From a bacterium (GTDB lineage Bacteria; Bacillota_I; Bacilli_A; RFN20; CAG-826), in NCBI GenBank assembly GCA_029098125.1, contig JAQXNS010000030.1, forward strand, positions 1-35,275: a stretch of DNA of 35,275 bases. Reading direction: 5' to 3'. The notes below the pieces were generated by a model. That model made no database searches and was not told the DNA's origin. It saw nothing but the letters and a program-made list of their open reading frames with translations. Shown piece by piece: positions 8,138 to 16,499 of the stretch (the stretch's first letter is position 1; every line of letters begins with the position of its first letter). The position numbers were made by a program, and so were the translations under genes.

Positions 8138-9544
8138 ATGAAACAATATTTACTATTATGCGCCTCTATGTTTTTAGGATTAACAGTTTGTTCAAGTTGC
8201 AATAATAACGAAGAAACAAACGAGTAAGTTGTATCCAAAAAACAAATAATTTTCAATCAAACTAATAATGAAGAATCGCTTTATGATGATTCTAACGTTA
8301 AATTTAATGATGGGAAATATACTTTTTCTGGAGGCTCTTGCAAAATCAAAAACGAAATATCGTTGACTTTATTTGAGTCTTCTTTGTGGGAAATTTCTTT
8401 TAAAAAATCGAAAATTGAGAGTGGTTATATTTTATATTTTAATTCAGATGACCCTTCAAATAAGATTTATTTTACTTTTAACTCTACTAATAAAATAGTT
8501 ACAATCGGCGTTTCAAATAACAAAAAGCAATTAAGATTTTTTAATTATGGTTTCACTTTGCCAATACAACAATTTACAGACATAGATTGTTCGATAAAAT
8601 ATGAAAATGAATTATTTTCCTTTTATATAAATGATACTGAATACAAATTAAACGCATTTAATGTGAACCAAGATAATAATTTTAATAAATGCGATGAACT
8701 AAATTTATCAAAAGAGCTTAGAGCACAAATAATTGGTATAACGAATTCACAATATTTGTTTTTAGATTCAGTTGGTTCGTTAACAAATGATGCACATTTA
8801 TTTAGAGGCTCCTTTGAAGAAATTTCAGTTTCATATTCATATGAAAAAGAAAAATTCATTGATGAAATCAGTGTTTTAGACGATAAAAGCCTATTTTTCC
8901 TTGGTTCTTCAATCTTTTATGGACATTGTACAGGTGGATATAGCTTTGCTGATATGATTTCTGATCATTATTTATTAACAAAAGTCTATAAATAAACTGT
9001 AAGTGGAACAACGCTAGCTGTTTCAAATAGTTTAAAAAACTCCTATGTTGAAAGAATGGATGCAAAAATTGAAAACTCAAAAAGTCACTCATATATTGAA
9101 GATGATGATGTTTTAATTGTTCAATTATCAACAAATGATTTTTGAAAAGGAATCTCACTTGGAAATATAGAAGATGAAGATGTTAAAGACTCTGAATCTT
9201 TTGATAAAACAACAATCATTGGTGCAATTGAATATATCTGTGCAAGAGCAAGAGAGTTAAACCCTGATATAGAAATTACATTTATTAGCTGTCCAATAAT
9301 TAATAGTTGGGCATATAGAGCGAAATATAAAACTTATAATGACGGAATCATGCAAGATTTGATCCAAAAATGGGATATTAACTATTTAGATCTATTAAAT
9401 TATGAACCTGCAGCAAGTTCATATGTAAGTTTAGATGCATCATCATTAAAAGGTTTCTTTTATAATGAAATTCACCCAAATTTTGTTGGATACAGTGTTC
9501 TAATTTATCCATTATTAGTTGATTTATTGACAAATATTTTATAA
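8138..9544 (+). pseudogene. SGNH/GDSL-type lipoprotein hydrolase, broken by three in-frame stops
   Basis: One frame carries a whole protein from ATG 8138 to TAA 9542: a lipoprotein signal (MKQYLLLCASMFLGLTVCSSC), a beta-rich N-terminal part, FFLGSSIFYG (block I Ser region, about 8900), STND (block III, about 9130), and IHPNFVGYSV (block V His, about 9470). Three nonsense codons interrupt it: TAA 8225, TAA 8993 and TGA 9143 (where related proteins would have a residue before KGI). No frameshift occurs over 1.4 kb. ORFs 8363-8995 and 9350-9544 are pieces of it. The intact enzyme would be an exported esterase or deacetylase acting on glycans or lipids. It looks like a young pseudogene. Confidence 0.85.
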
Positions 9545-9604
9545 TTTTTTCACTTTCGTTGTTTTTACCGATCTTTATTTAGTAAAATATTTTTAGGTAA
9601 AAAT

Positions 9605-9784
9605 ATGATTTTTAGTGTTAAAAAATTTGTTTTAAGTCTGTTTAATGTTAATGCAAATTTAAAAAGAGCATTAAAAATTTTAAATTGCGGTTTTAACCAG
9701 TATTTTTCGTGTTATTTTATCCCATCTTCAGATTCAATTCATTCAGAACTACCGAAGAACTTTAAAATAGCAAAAACTATTTAA
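9605..9784 (+). CDS. possible 59-aa small protein or leader ORF before mgtE
   Basis: ATG 9605 has only a weak AGG 7 nt upstream. The 59-aa product (MIFSVKKFVLSLFNVNANLK...) has no recognisable domain. Its stop codon (9782-9784) lies in the left arm of the hairpin that precedes the mgtE ribosome site, which would suit an upstream ORF coupled to mgtE, but chance is not excluded. Below the ORF-track length cut-off. Confidence 0.2.
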   Translation: MIFSVKKFVLSLFNVNANLKRALKILNCGFNQYFSCYFIPSSDSIHSELPKNFKIAKTI

Positions 9785-9822
9785 GGGTTAAGCCAAAATT
9801 TTATTTCTCTTAATCCTTAAAT
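9779..9822 (+). promoter_or_regulatory. 14-bp hairpin immediately before the mgtE ribosome-binding site
   Basis: ATTTAAGGGTTAAG (9779-9792) pairs along its full length with CTTAATCCTTAAAT (9809-9822), with a single G-U. It ends 3 nt before AGGAGG (9826-9831) and has no T-tract, so it looks like a leader structure or RNA stabiliser rather than a terminator. I see no canonical M-box. Confidence 0.6.
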
Positions 9823-9837
9823 GATAGGAGGAATAAA

Positions 9838-11277
9838 ATGGAAAACGAATTAATTTCTACTGAAAAATTAGAACAATTAATAAAAGAAAAGAACGTAAAA
9901 GAAATACGTAAAATTTTTGAAGTTGTCCCAACTATTGATATTGCAGAAGCTTGTGATGACTTTGAAGATATTTCATATCTAATTTTTATATTCAAAATTG
10001 TAAAAAGTGAATACACCGCTGATTTATTTACTGAATTATCTAGCGAAAGCAAAGAAGATTTAATTCTTGCAATGAGCGACGCCGAACTTGCAAAGATTTT
10101 AGAAAGTCAATTTGCAGATGATATTGTTGATGATCTTGAGGATTTACCAGCAAATCTTGTCACAAGAGTACTAAAAAACGTTCCAAAAGAAAGAAGAGAG
10201 AGCATTAATCGACTTTTAAATTATAAAGATAACACAGCTGGTTCAATTATGACCACTGAATTTTTGACCTTGCTTGATAATCTTAGCGCTGATGAAGCTA
10301 TCAATATGATTAGAAAAGAAGGTAAAACAAAAGAAACAATTTATACAATCTTTGTTATTGATAATAGAAGAAATTTAGTTGGAACTCTTGATCTTGACGA
10401 TTTGATTTTTGCAAACGGTGATGAAAAAATTTCAGACATCATGAATATGGACTATGTCACAACCAATGTCATGGATGATCAAGAAGAAGTTGCAAATTTG
10501 ATGAAAAGATACGACTTAAATGCAATTGCAGTTTTGAACAACGAAAATAGACTTATTGGTCTCATCACTGTTGACGATATCGTTGACGTTATTGAACAAG
10601 AAGCAACCGAAGATATGTCAAAAATGGCTGGTGTTGCACCTCTTGAAAACTCATATTTAGAGACAAAAACATTAAAAATGGCTTTAAAATGTGCACCTTG
10701 GTTGATGATTTTATTGATTTTAGGCACTTTTTCTTCAATGATTCTATCAAAATTTGAAAATGCACTTAGTGCTTTGCCAATTCTTGTACCTTTTGTCACT
10801 GTTTTAATGGATACTGGAGGAAATGCAGGAGGTCAAACAACGACACTTATAGTTCGTGGACTTGCTGTTCAAGAATTTGAACCACGTGACTATTTAAAAA
10901 TTCTATGGAAAGAACTTCGTGTTGCTTTTTTAACTGGTTTAATGGTTTGCATTTTTTCGACTATTTGGTTTTTAGGAGAAATGTATTTAAATATTATCTC
11001 GTTTGATGGATATGAAATTGCTAATGAAGTTTTATCTGGATGGCCATTATTTTTAGCTAGATTAGAGATTGCGCTTTTAGTTAGTACCACATTATTCCTT
11101 GGAATTATCGTTGCAAAATTTGTTGGCACGTCTCTTCCAATGCTTGTTGCATCACTTAAAAAAGACCCTGCTTTAATAAGTTCACCATTTGTTACAACCA
11201 TTGTTGATGTATGTTCATTGCTTATTTATTTAGGTTTTGCATACATCCTATTTTCAAATATTTTACCTGCACTTTAG
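9838..11277 (+). CDS. mgtE: MgtE-family magnesium transporter
   Basis: 479 aa in the usual MgtE order. A helical N-domain (about 20-130) contains DAELAKILESQFADDIVDDL and VPKERRESINRLLNYKDNTAG. Two CBS domains follow (about 137-255; SIMTTEFLTL, then ISDIMNMDYVTTNV), and five membrane helices (about 285-479) with the pore motif VLMDTGGNAGGQTTTLIVRG. The cytosolic N and CBS domains sense Mg2+ and gate the channel. Start fixed by GATAGGAGG 6 nt upstream. A hairpin abuts the ribosome site; a terminator and a repeat copy follow the stop. Monocistronic. Confidence 0.95.
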   Translation: MENELISTEKLEQLIKEKNVKEIRKIFEVVPTIDIAEACDDFEDISYLIFIFKIVKSEYTADLFTELSSESKEDLILAMSDAELAKILESQFADDIVDDLEDLPANLVTRVLKNVPKERRESINRLLNYKDNTAGSIMTTEFLTLLDNLSADEAINMIRKEGKTKETIYTIFVIDNRRNLVGTLDLDDLIFANGDEKISDIMNMDYVTTNVMDDQEEVANLMKRYDLNAIAVLNNENRLIGLITVDDIVDVIEQEATEDMSKMAGVAPLENSYLETKTLKMALKCAPWLMILLILGTFSSMILSKFENALSALPILVPFVTVLMDTGGNAGGQTTTLIVRGLAVQEFEPRDYLKILWKELRVAFLTGLMVCIFSTIWFLGEMYLNIISFDGYEIANEVLSGWPLFLARLEIALLVSTTLFLGIIVAKFVGTSLPMLVASLKKDPALISSPFVTTIVDVCSLLIYLGFAYILFSNILPAL

Positions 11278-11278
11278 T

Positions 11279-11315
11279 TAAAAAACCTGCATAACTCAAC
11301 TATTTTTGGAAAATT
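11279..11315 (-). repeat. dispersed CTGCAG repeat, copy B (degenerate)
   Basis: On the minus strand CCAAAAATAGTTGAGTTATG then CAGGTTTTTTAA. CTGCAG has become ATGCAG and the 3' part is eroded. It starts right after the mgtE stop. Confidence 0.65.
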
Positions 11316-11335
11316 ATGTCTATTTCATACATATT

Positions 11336-11363
11336 AATCATTTAAATATGTAATGATTTTTTA
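11336..11363 (+). terminator. rho-independent terminator of mgtE
   Basis: AATCATT (11336-11342), nine-base loop, AATGATT (11352-11358), then a T-run. A weak, AT-only stem. Confidence 0.45.
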
Positions 11364-11673
11364 TAAAAGGAAATGATTATGAAAGAATAAAAAGAAGAAA
11401 AAAATAAGTTTTGTAAAAATAAAACATGAAGAGATTAAATACTGAACATCAAGTTTATATGAAGGAACAAATACGGTAAGAGTTAAGCGATAAAACCCAT
11501 AAAGACATAGTGGTGTTACATGTTTTTCAAAAGATTCTGGTTCTTCATTCATATTTCATGATATGAATAATCTCCCGTAATAATGTTTTGTCTAGTGATT
11601 ACCCTTTTGATATAGCAATAAGTTTTAAATTATACATTTGGGCAAATTGGTTTCATTTCTTTTTTCTCTATTA
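11364..11673. other. gene debris between mgtE and fic
   Basis: No intact gene. One plus-strand frame (about 11430-11575) reads SSLYEGTNTVRVKR, stop, NP, stop, RHSGVTCFSKDSGSSFIFHD, which looks protein-like and may be a decayed fragment of an unidentified gene. The 63-aa minus ORF here is low-complexity Phe/Leu and is not called. Confidence 0.4.
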
Positions 11674-12525
11674 TTATTCCTCCTCGTAATAATAAGAGTA
11701 ATCGATACCTTTCATAAAAATATCTCTGTTATTTATATCGTTAATTAAAGCTTGTTTGAGAAGACTAAAAATAGGTTTTGAATCAACAGGGCTCGCTTTC
11801 ATTGCCAACAAATAATCTTCCTTATTAATTTTTGACCAATCAATGCACTTTTTGAGCCTGTCCTTTAGAAGTAAATCTAACCAAATTCTAGTTGATCTAC
11901 CATTGCCTTCCATAAATGGATGAGCAATATTCATTTCAATATATTTATCAACTATTTCATCAAATGTATTATCAGGCATCCTGTTAATATCTTGCAAAAC
12001 CTGTGGTAAAAAGTCTCCGTTAGCAAAAGTAAATCCGCCTTTAGAAATAGTTTTAGTTCTGATTTTACCAGCGAATGGATAAAGCCCTTCAAACAAGTAA
12101 GCATGTATCTTTTGTAAAGCAATAGTCTTTCCAATTTCCTCTTTTTCAATCAATTCTGTTTTATAAAAGTCATAGGCTTTTTTCTTACTTTGCTCATCTA
12201 TTGGATCAAGTGAGCCGTCTAACCATTTTTCAAATTCTATATTATTCTTACTTCTAAGAATTCTTCCCAGTTTCTTGATTCCTGTTTCATCAATTACGTC
12301 AGTAAGATATTTCTTGCCATCATCAGCATATAATTTCAGTTGTCTACAAAATGTATTCAACTCAGGATTTCTTCGTTTAATAGCATTCCAATATATTCTT
12401 GGATTTTTGGAATCAGTTAGCACAAAAACAACATCAGTGGCGGAATACCACCATTTTGTTAATTTGCTATCCCATACAGCACGGATTGGTTTATTTAAAA
12501 AATACCTAATTGAATGTTTTATCAT
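11674..12525 (-). CDS. Fic-domain protein with BRO-N-like N-terminus
   Basis: 283 aa. Residues about 8-100 (RAVWDSKLTKWWYSATDVVF, YWNAIKRRNPEL, CRQLKLYADDGKKYLTDV) resemble the BRO-N/phage antirepressor DNA-binding domain. Residues about 130-260 are a Fic domain with LYPFAGKIRT and the complete catalytic motif HPFMEGNGRSTR (about 202-213), so AMP-transfer or related activity is expected. I do not see a clear inhibitory (S/T)xxxE(G/N) helix, nor a separate small antitoxin gene. The ATG lies inside a 24-bp palindrome and has no Shine-Dalgarno, so translation may be leaderless. The BRO-N part may bind the palindromes for autoregulation. Phage-derived or toxin-like accessory gene. Confidence 0.85.
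   Translation of the reverse strand: MIKHSIRYFLNKPIRAVWDSKLTKWWYSATDVVFVLTDSKNPRIYWNAIKRRNPELNTFCRQLKLYADDGKKYLTDVIDETGIKKLGRILRSKNNIEFEKWLDGSLDPIDEQSKKKAYDFYKTELIEKEEIGKTIALQKIHAYLFEGLYPFAGKIRTKTISKGGFTFANGDFLPQVLQDINRMPDNTFDEIVDKYIEMNIAHPFMEGNGRSTRIWLDLLLKDRLKKCIDWSKINKEDYLLAMKASPVDSKPIFSLLKQALINDINNRDIFMKGIDYSYYYEEE
12337..12364. repeat. internal echo of the fic promoter palindrome
   Basis: 28 bp inside the fic coding sequence matches 12551-12578 at 25 of 28 positions (CAGTTGTCTACAAA then ATGTATTCAACTCA). It covers codons for the NTFCRQL region. It could be a second operator or the source of the upstream palindrome. Confidence 0.6.
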
Positions 12526-12540
12526 AATGTTATGATAAAA
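12517..12540. promoter_or_regulatory. palindrome over the fic start codon
   Basis: TTTTATCATAA-TG-TTATGATAAAA is a perfect 11-bp inverted repeat; the fic ATG is within it. It would also overlap a -10 such as TTTTAT. Confidence 0.7.
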
Positions 12541-12552
12541 TAAATCGTTTCA

Positions 12553-12575
12553 GTTGTCTACAAATTGTAGACAAC
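12553..12575. promoter_or_regulatory. 23-bp operator-like palindrome upstream of fic
   Basis: GTTGTCTACAA-A-TTGTAGACAAC, perfect 11-bp arms, 28 bp upstream of the fic ATG and overlapping a possible -35 (TTGTAG). A likely repressor site. Confidence 0.75.
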
Positions 12576-12586
12576 TCACAAAGTAA

Positions 12587-12619
12587 AAATAAAAGGACCG
12601 ACACATTTTATCGATCCTA
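12587..12619 (-). terminator. terminator after tRNA-Glu
   Basis: On the minus strand AGGATCG, 11-nt loop, CGGTCCT then TTTTATTTTT. It ends the gltX/tRNA-Glu transcript. Confidence 0.75.
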
Positions 12620-12630
12620 TGTTTATAAGT

Positions 12631-12707
12631 TGGTAGTCTGTACGGGATTCGAACCCGTGAATGGCGCCTTGAGAGGGCGCTGAGTTAAGCCACTTCTCCA
12701 ACAGACC
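12631..12707 (-). tRNA. tRNA-Glu (anticodon CUC)
   Basis: 77 nt with encoded CCA. Acceptor GGTCTGT/ACAGACT (first pair G-U), D stem GAG/CTC, anticodon stem GCGCC/GGCGC with loop CTCTCAA giving anticodon CTC, and T arm ACGGG-TTCGAAT-CCCGT. It lies 44 bp downstream of gltX on the same strand with no terminator between, so the synthetase and its own tRNA are probably co-transcribed. Confidence 0.93.
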
Positions 12708-12751
12708 AAGTAGGTATATTTTACAAAAATACACCTAAAAAATAAACATTT

Positions 12752-14419
12752 TTATATAGTTGCGATGAATAAATTAATTCTTCTTGTACATTCTTCATTA
12801 CCTAAAATTTTCATAATTGAGAATAAATTAGGTGTAACTTTTCTTAGAACGAATGCGAGTCTTAGAATTTCACATGCATCATTGATGTTTCCGTTCCAAA
12901 TTGTTGGATCTTGTTTGTAAATTTTGTTGTCTGTGCAGAAATTATATTTTGAAGCGACTTCTTTAACATTATTAAACCAACAATTTTCATCAGATTCTAA
13001 TGCGTAATTTGACTTTGAGTAATCTATTAAGAAGTTTTTGATTATATCTTTAGAAATTCTTGGATTTAAATCAAATGATGTTTCTTTAATTGATTTATCA
13101 TAAACTTTATTATCAAAGAATGAGATTATTGGATAAATATCGCTATATTTAGCATAATCTTTTCTTGGGTTTTTCTTTTCTCTTTCTATATTCATAATTT
13201 CAACAAATTTATCGTAGTCTTTTTCAATAAATTCTTGTAATTCTTTTGAATAGATTTTTGCCCATTCATATGCTTTTTTAGAAATTTCATTTTTATCCAT
13301 TTTTCCTAAAATTTCTTTAGAGTAGAAGTTAAGTTTGTCATTATCGAATAATGCACCATCTAAACTCATTTTTTTGAACGATAATTTGAAATTATCAATG
13401 TTGTAATCTTTAGTTTTTACAATGTAATCTTCATAATTTGAGTTAGCAATAGTCATTAAATAGACAAGTAAAGCATGTGGTTCATATCCTGATTGTAAGA
13501 AATAGTCAACGCTTGCTTCCATATCTTTTCTTTTTGATAATTTTCTTCTTGTTCCGTTATCCATTTTCATGATAACTGGTAAGTGAGCATATTTTGGTGC
13601 CTTGAATCCTAATGCTTTAAATAAATCTAAATGTATTGGGAGTGATGGTAGCCATTCTTCTCCACGAGTAACAATAGTAGTGTGCATAAAATGATCATCG
13701 CAAACATGAGCAAAGTGATATGTTGGTAAACCATCGCTTTTATAAATTACAATGTCTTGATCATTTTCTGTGAGTTCAAGATCACCTCTAATTTCATCAT
13801 GACATTTTATTTTATTCTCGTGGTTGCCATGACTTTTAAATCTAATAACAAAAGGTTTTCCTTCCTTTATATATTTAATAGCAGTTTCAGGATCTAAATC
13901 TCTATAAATTGCATATTTTCCATAAACACCAGTGATTTCTTTATTTGCTGTTTGTTTTTCTCTTAATTCAGCAAGATCACTTTCACTCATAAAACAAGGA
14001 TAAGCAAGACCATTTGCAATCATATCTTTGATTACAATTTCATAAATCTCTTTTCTTTTGGATTGAACATATGGACCATAATTACCTTTTTCAGAGTCAC
14101 CAAGATATCCTTCATCTGGGTTAATGTTAAATTCATGAAGTTGTTTTAAAAGTAATTTATCGCTTCCTTCGACTTCTCTTTTTGTATCTGTATCTTCAAG
14201 TCTTGTATAAAAAATACCATTTGAGTCATGAGCTGTTTTACAAGCAATCATTGAAGTAAACAAACTTCCTGTATGCAAAAAACCAGTTGGTGAAGGTGCA
14301 AAACGAGTAACACGAGCGCCTTCTTTTAAATTTCTTTCTTTATATTGGTTTTCCAAATCTTGAATTGTTTTAGTTATGTTAGGAAAAATTAAATCAGCTA
14401 ATTCTTTTTTAAAATTCAT
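12752..14419 (-). CDS. gltX: glutamyl-tRNA synthetase
   Basis: Class I aminoacyl-tRNA synthetase, 555 aa, charging tRNA-Glu with glutamate. The N-terminal catalytic domain starts RFAPSPTGFLHTGSLFTSM (HIGH-type motif, about 40-58). YTRLEDTDTKREVEGS is the conserved stretch after it. The KMSKS-type loop is GTRRKLSKRKDMEAS (about 289-303). The C-terminal helical anticodon-binding part follows, slightly long for the family. The start is fixed by AAGGAG 8 nt before ATG. Divergent from tRNA-Gly and followed by tRNA-Glu. Confidence 0.95.
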   Translation of the reverse strand: MNFKKELADLIFPNITKTIQDLENQYKERNLKEGARVTRFAPSPTGFLHTGSLFTSMIACKTAHDSNGIFYTRLEDTDTKREVEGSDKLLLKQLHEFNINPDEGYLGDSEKGNYGPYVQSKRKEIYEIVIKDMIANGLAYPCFMSESDLAELREKQTANKEITGVYGKYAIYRDLDPETAIKYIKEGKPFVIRFKSHGNHENKIKCHDEIRGDLELTENDQDIVIYKSDGLPTYHFAHVCDDHFMHTTIVTRGEEWLPSLPIHLDLFKALGFKAPKYAHLPVIMKMDNGTRRKLSKRKDMEASVDYFLQSGYEPHALLVYLMTIANSNYEDYIVKTKDYNIDNFKLSFKKMSLDGALFDNDKLNFYSKEILGKMDKNEISKKAYEWAKIYSKELQEFIEKDYDKFVEIMNIEREKKNPRKDYAKYSDIYPIISFFDNKVYDKSIKETSFDLNPRISKDIIKNFLIDYSKSNYALESDENCWFNNVKEVASKYNFCTDNKIYKQDPTIWNGNINDACEILRLAFVLRKVTPNLFSIMKILGNEECTRRINLFIATI

Positions 14420-14431
14420 ACAAACTCCTTG

Positions 14432-14461
14432 TTGACAATAGTCAGTTTTCTATAATATAAT
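14432..14461 (+). promoter_or_regulatory. promoter of tRNA-Gly
   Basis: TTGACA (14432-14437), 18-bp spacer, TATAAT (14456-14461); a predicted start near 14468 fits the tRNA 5' end at 14472. Confidence 0.8.
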
Positions 14462-14471
14462 AATCAAGCAC

Positions 14472-14545
14472 GCAGGTGTAGTTCAGTGGTAGAACACCAC
14501 CTTGCCAAGGTGGTTATGCGGGTTCGATTCCCGTCACTTGCTCCA
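14472..14545 (+). tRNA. tRNA-Gly (anticodon GCC)
   Basis: 74 nt with CCA encoded. Acceptor GCAGGTG/CACTTGC, anticodon stem CCACC/GGTGG with loop TTGCCAA, and T arm GCGGG-TTCGATT-CCCGT. A strong promoter precedes it and a terminator follows. Confidence 0.95.
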
Positions 14546-14555
14546 GTTGTGTATT

Positions 14556-14580
14556 AAGTCGAGTTACTCGACTTTTTTTA
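14556..14580 (+). terminator. terminator of tRNA-Gly
   Basis: AAGTCGAG-TTA-CTCGACTT followed by a run of T. Confidence 0.9.
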
Positions 14581-14678
14581 TTGCCTGGATAAATGAACGG
14601 CAATTATTTTACCATATTTATATGGCTATTATCTACAAAAGAAAAAGACTTTTTGAGTCTTGTTCTTTTGTATAATAT

Positions 14679-15797
14679 TTAATCTTTTTTATTATCATTC
14701 TTATTTTCTTCATCATTATTTTCTTGATCATGAGATAAGGATTTTTTCATGGCATCTAAAGCTTTTTCGAATTCTTTAATGTCATTTTCACTGTTAGTAT
14801 TAAATCTTTCCATTGTTCTTTTATAAACATCTAATTCGCTTTCAGCACCTTGAATAAAAGTTGCAAGGATTTTAGACATAAATTTTGGGCGAATCATTTC
14901 ATGATAATTGAAAACAAGTGGCATGAAAGGAATTATCACAATCAAAGTAACAATGATTGAAGTTAGAGTTACAATATCAACTGATAAATTTGGACTTAAT
15001 AAACCAAATAAAAAATAAGTTAGTGAGAAAGTTGTAACAAACAAAATTGTTAGTGGGAAGAGGATAAAATAGTATCCTTTATAATATGATTTATTTTCTT
15101 TGATTGTTCTTTTTAAAACAATATTTACAGCTTGTGGTGGTGCATTTCTTAATGTTGGAGCGATATAATATTTAAATGTTCCAACAGAAATTTTATGAAT
15201 AAAATAATAAAAAGAGACGAGAATAGCAGGGAAATTTGAAAATAATGCGACAAAACGGATGTAAGTATAGTGACTTTCCATTACTGTATTTATGCCATTA
15301 ATAAATGAGACTGTGTCATTATAATTGATGTTATTTAGTTCTTCAAAAATAGCGTAAAGTTCGCTTCCTGGAACTGTTGAAAGTATCATTAAAATCCCAC
15401 TTGTTACTACAGTTATACCGAAATAAATAATGATTGAAAATAGAAGTGTGTTCCAAATTCTAAGTTGTCCTTTAAATGGAATTTGTTTTCCAATTCTAGT
15501 TGTTTTTAAAAATGAAGAAAGTTTTAATTCATCTCTTCTTGATCCGTGAAGTCCTCCACAAACAGCAAAATAGCTATAAATGAAAGGTTCAATAAAGCCT
15601 GCAATTAAAGAAAGCAGGATTAAAAATAATAAATAAGATAAAAAATCTAGTGCTTGAAAACTACCAACATAGTTAAGTAAAAGTGCAAAAATTAAATAGA
15701 TTCCAAGTAAAATTAGATTTATGATCATGGCGCATTTTAATGTATACCATGCGTCGTTATAAAAAGTTTTATAAATTTGTTTGAATTTATTTTTCAT
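14679..15797 (-). CDS. six-TM membrane protein, last gene of the cdaA-deoD operon, unknown function
   Basis: 372 aa. Hydrophobic segments lie at about 22-45, 50-75, 118-145, 175-200, 245-270 and 275-300. A conserved-looking cytoplasmic loop reads GGLHGSRRDELKLSSFLK. The C-terminus is a charged tail (ESELDVYKRTMERF, then a low-complexity DQENNDEENKNDNKKD end). I do not recognise the family. Its ATG shares one base with the stop of the upstream NERD-like gene (TAATG), so the two are translationally coupled and may act together. Confidence 0.8.
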   Translation of the reverse strand: MKNKFKQIYKTFYNDAWYTLKCAMIINLILLGIYLIFALLLNYVGSFQALDFLSYLLFLILLSLIAGFIEPFIYSYFAVCGGLHGSRRDELKLSSFLKTTRIGKQIPFKGQLRIWNTLLFSIIIYFGITVVTSGILMILSTVPGSELYAIFEELNNINYNDTVSFINGINTVMESHYTYIRFVALFSNFPAILVSFYYFIHKISVGTFKYYIAPTLRNAPPQAVNIVLKRTIKENKSYYKGYYFILFPLTILFVTTFSLTYFLFGLLSPNLSVDIVTLTSIIVTLIVIIPFMPLVFNYHEMIRPKFMSKILATFIQGAESELDVYKRTMERFNTNSENDIKEFEKALDAMKKSLSHDQENNDEENKNDNKKD

Positions 15798-16492
15798 TAA
15801 TAAATGTCATCTCCAGTGTCATTTTTTTGTTTGTTTTTACCATAGAGTCGTGAAATGTCTTGAACAGCAAATTCAAGTTGCTTTTGATCCATGTTTTTAA
15901 CGTTACGCTTTTCAATATTTTTAATTAATTTACGTAAATTTTTCTTTGATACTATAAAACTATTGTTTTTATTTAATTCATTTGCGTTTTTAACAACACA
16001 ATTATCATTAATTACTAAGATTGAAATAAAGAATGATTTATCAATATTTGTAACAAGAGATAATTTTTCAAGTCGTTTTTCATTCATTGCCATTGGGTTA
16101 TCCATTTCAAATTGTTTTTTCTGATTTGAATAGAAGAACCAAGTTGAATCTTCTTTTTTACCGCTAATTGCACCACGATAATATCGATCCTTAATGACAT
16201 AAATGTATTTATCACCAAATAAAACATGGTCAATTCGACAAATTAACTGATTATTATTTTTAATTACAAGATTATTTATTAAATAATAATCATTAATCTC
16301 AGCAATTTTTCTTATTTCCTTATAATATATTTTTTGGAAATTTTTGAAATTGTAATGTCTTTTTGCAAATGGAAAAATTATTAAAAATAATAAAAGTAAT
16401 AAAATGAATATTAAAGCGCAGATAAAAATAGTAAATCCTACTGGATTTTCTTTATAATTTAAAAAATCAATAAAAAGAGGAAATACTATCAT
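15797..16492 (-). CDS. NERD-like domain membrane protein
   Basis: One N-terminal membrane helix (about 25-48 of the ORF) is followed by a region matching the nuclease-related domain pattern: IDHVLFGDKYIYVIKDRYYRG (the D..E/K strand region) then KKEDSTWFF and NPMAMNEKRLEKL. The usual acidic catalytic residue appears as VIKDRYY, so nuclease activity is uncertain. The ORF track starts at TTG 16507; I prefer ATG 16492 because it follows the deoD stop by 7 bp and begins MIVFPLF. Neither start has a good ribosome site. Fourth partner in the operon after deoD. Confidence 0.65.
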   Translation of the reverse strand: MIVFPLFIDFLNYKENPVGFTIFICALIFILLLLLFLIIFPFAKRHYNFKNFQKIYYKEIRKIAEINDYYLINNLVIKNNNQLICRIDHVLFGDKYIYVIKDRYYRGAISGKKEDSTWFFYSNQKKQFEMDNPMAMNEKRLEKLSLVTNIDKSFFISILVINDNCVVKNANELNKNNSFIVSKKNLRKLIKNIEKRNVKNMDQKQLEFAVQDISRLYGKNKQKNDTGDDIY

Positions 16493-16499
16493 AAAAATT

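Noticed and set aside
8138-9544. Reassigned stop codons (genetic code change) to explain the in-frame stops
   Set aside because: TGA ends the 5454-5995 gene, TAA ends most genes, and large genes such as gltX and the helicase have TGG for Trp and no internal stops.
9545-9837. M-box magnesium riboswitch before mgtE
   Set aside because: None of the conserved M-box segments can be found; only a simple hairpin is present.
14580-14605. Second terminator (ATTGCC...GGCAAT) after tRNA-Gly
   Set aside because: Loop of 14 nt, no T-run; the preceding hairpin already serves.
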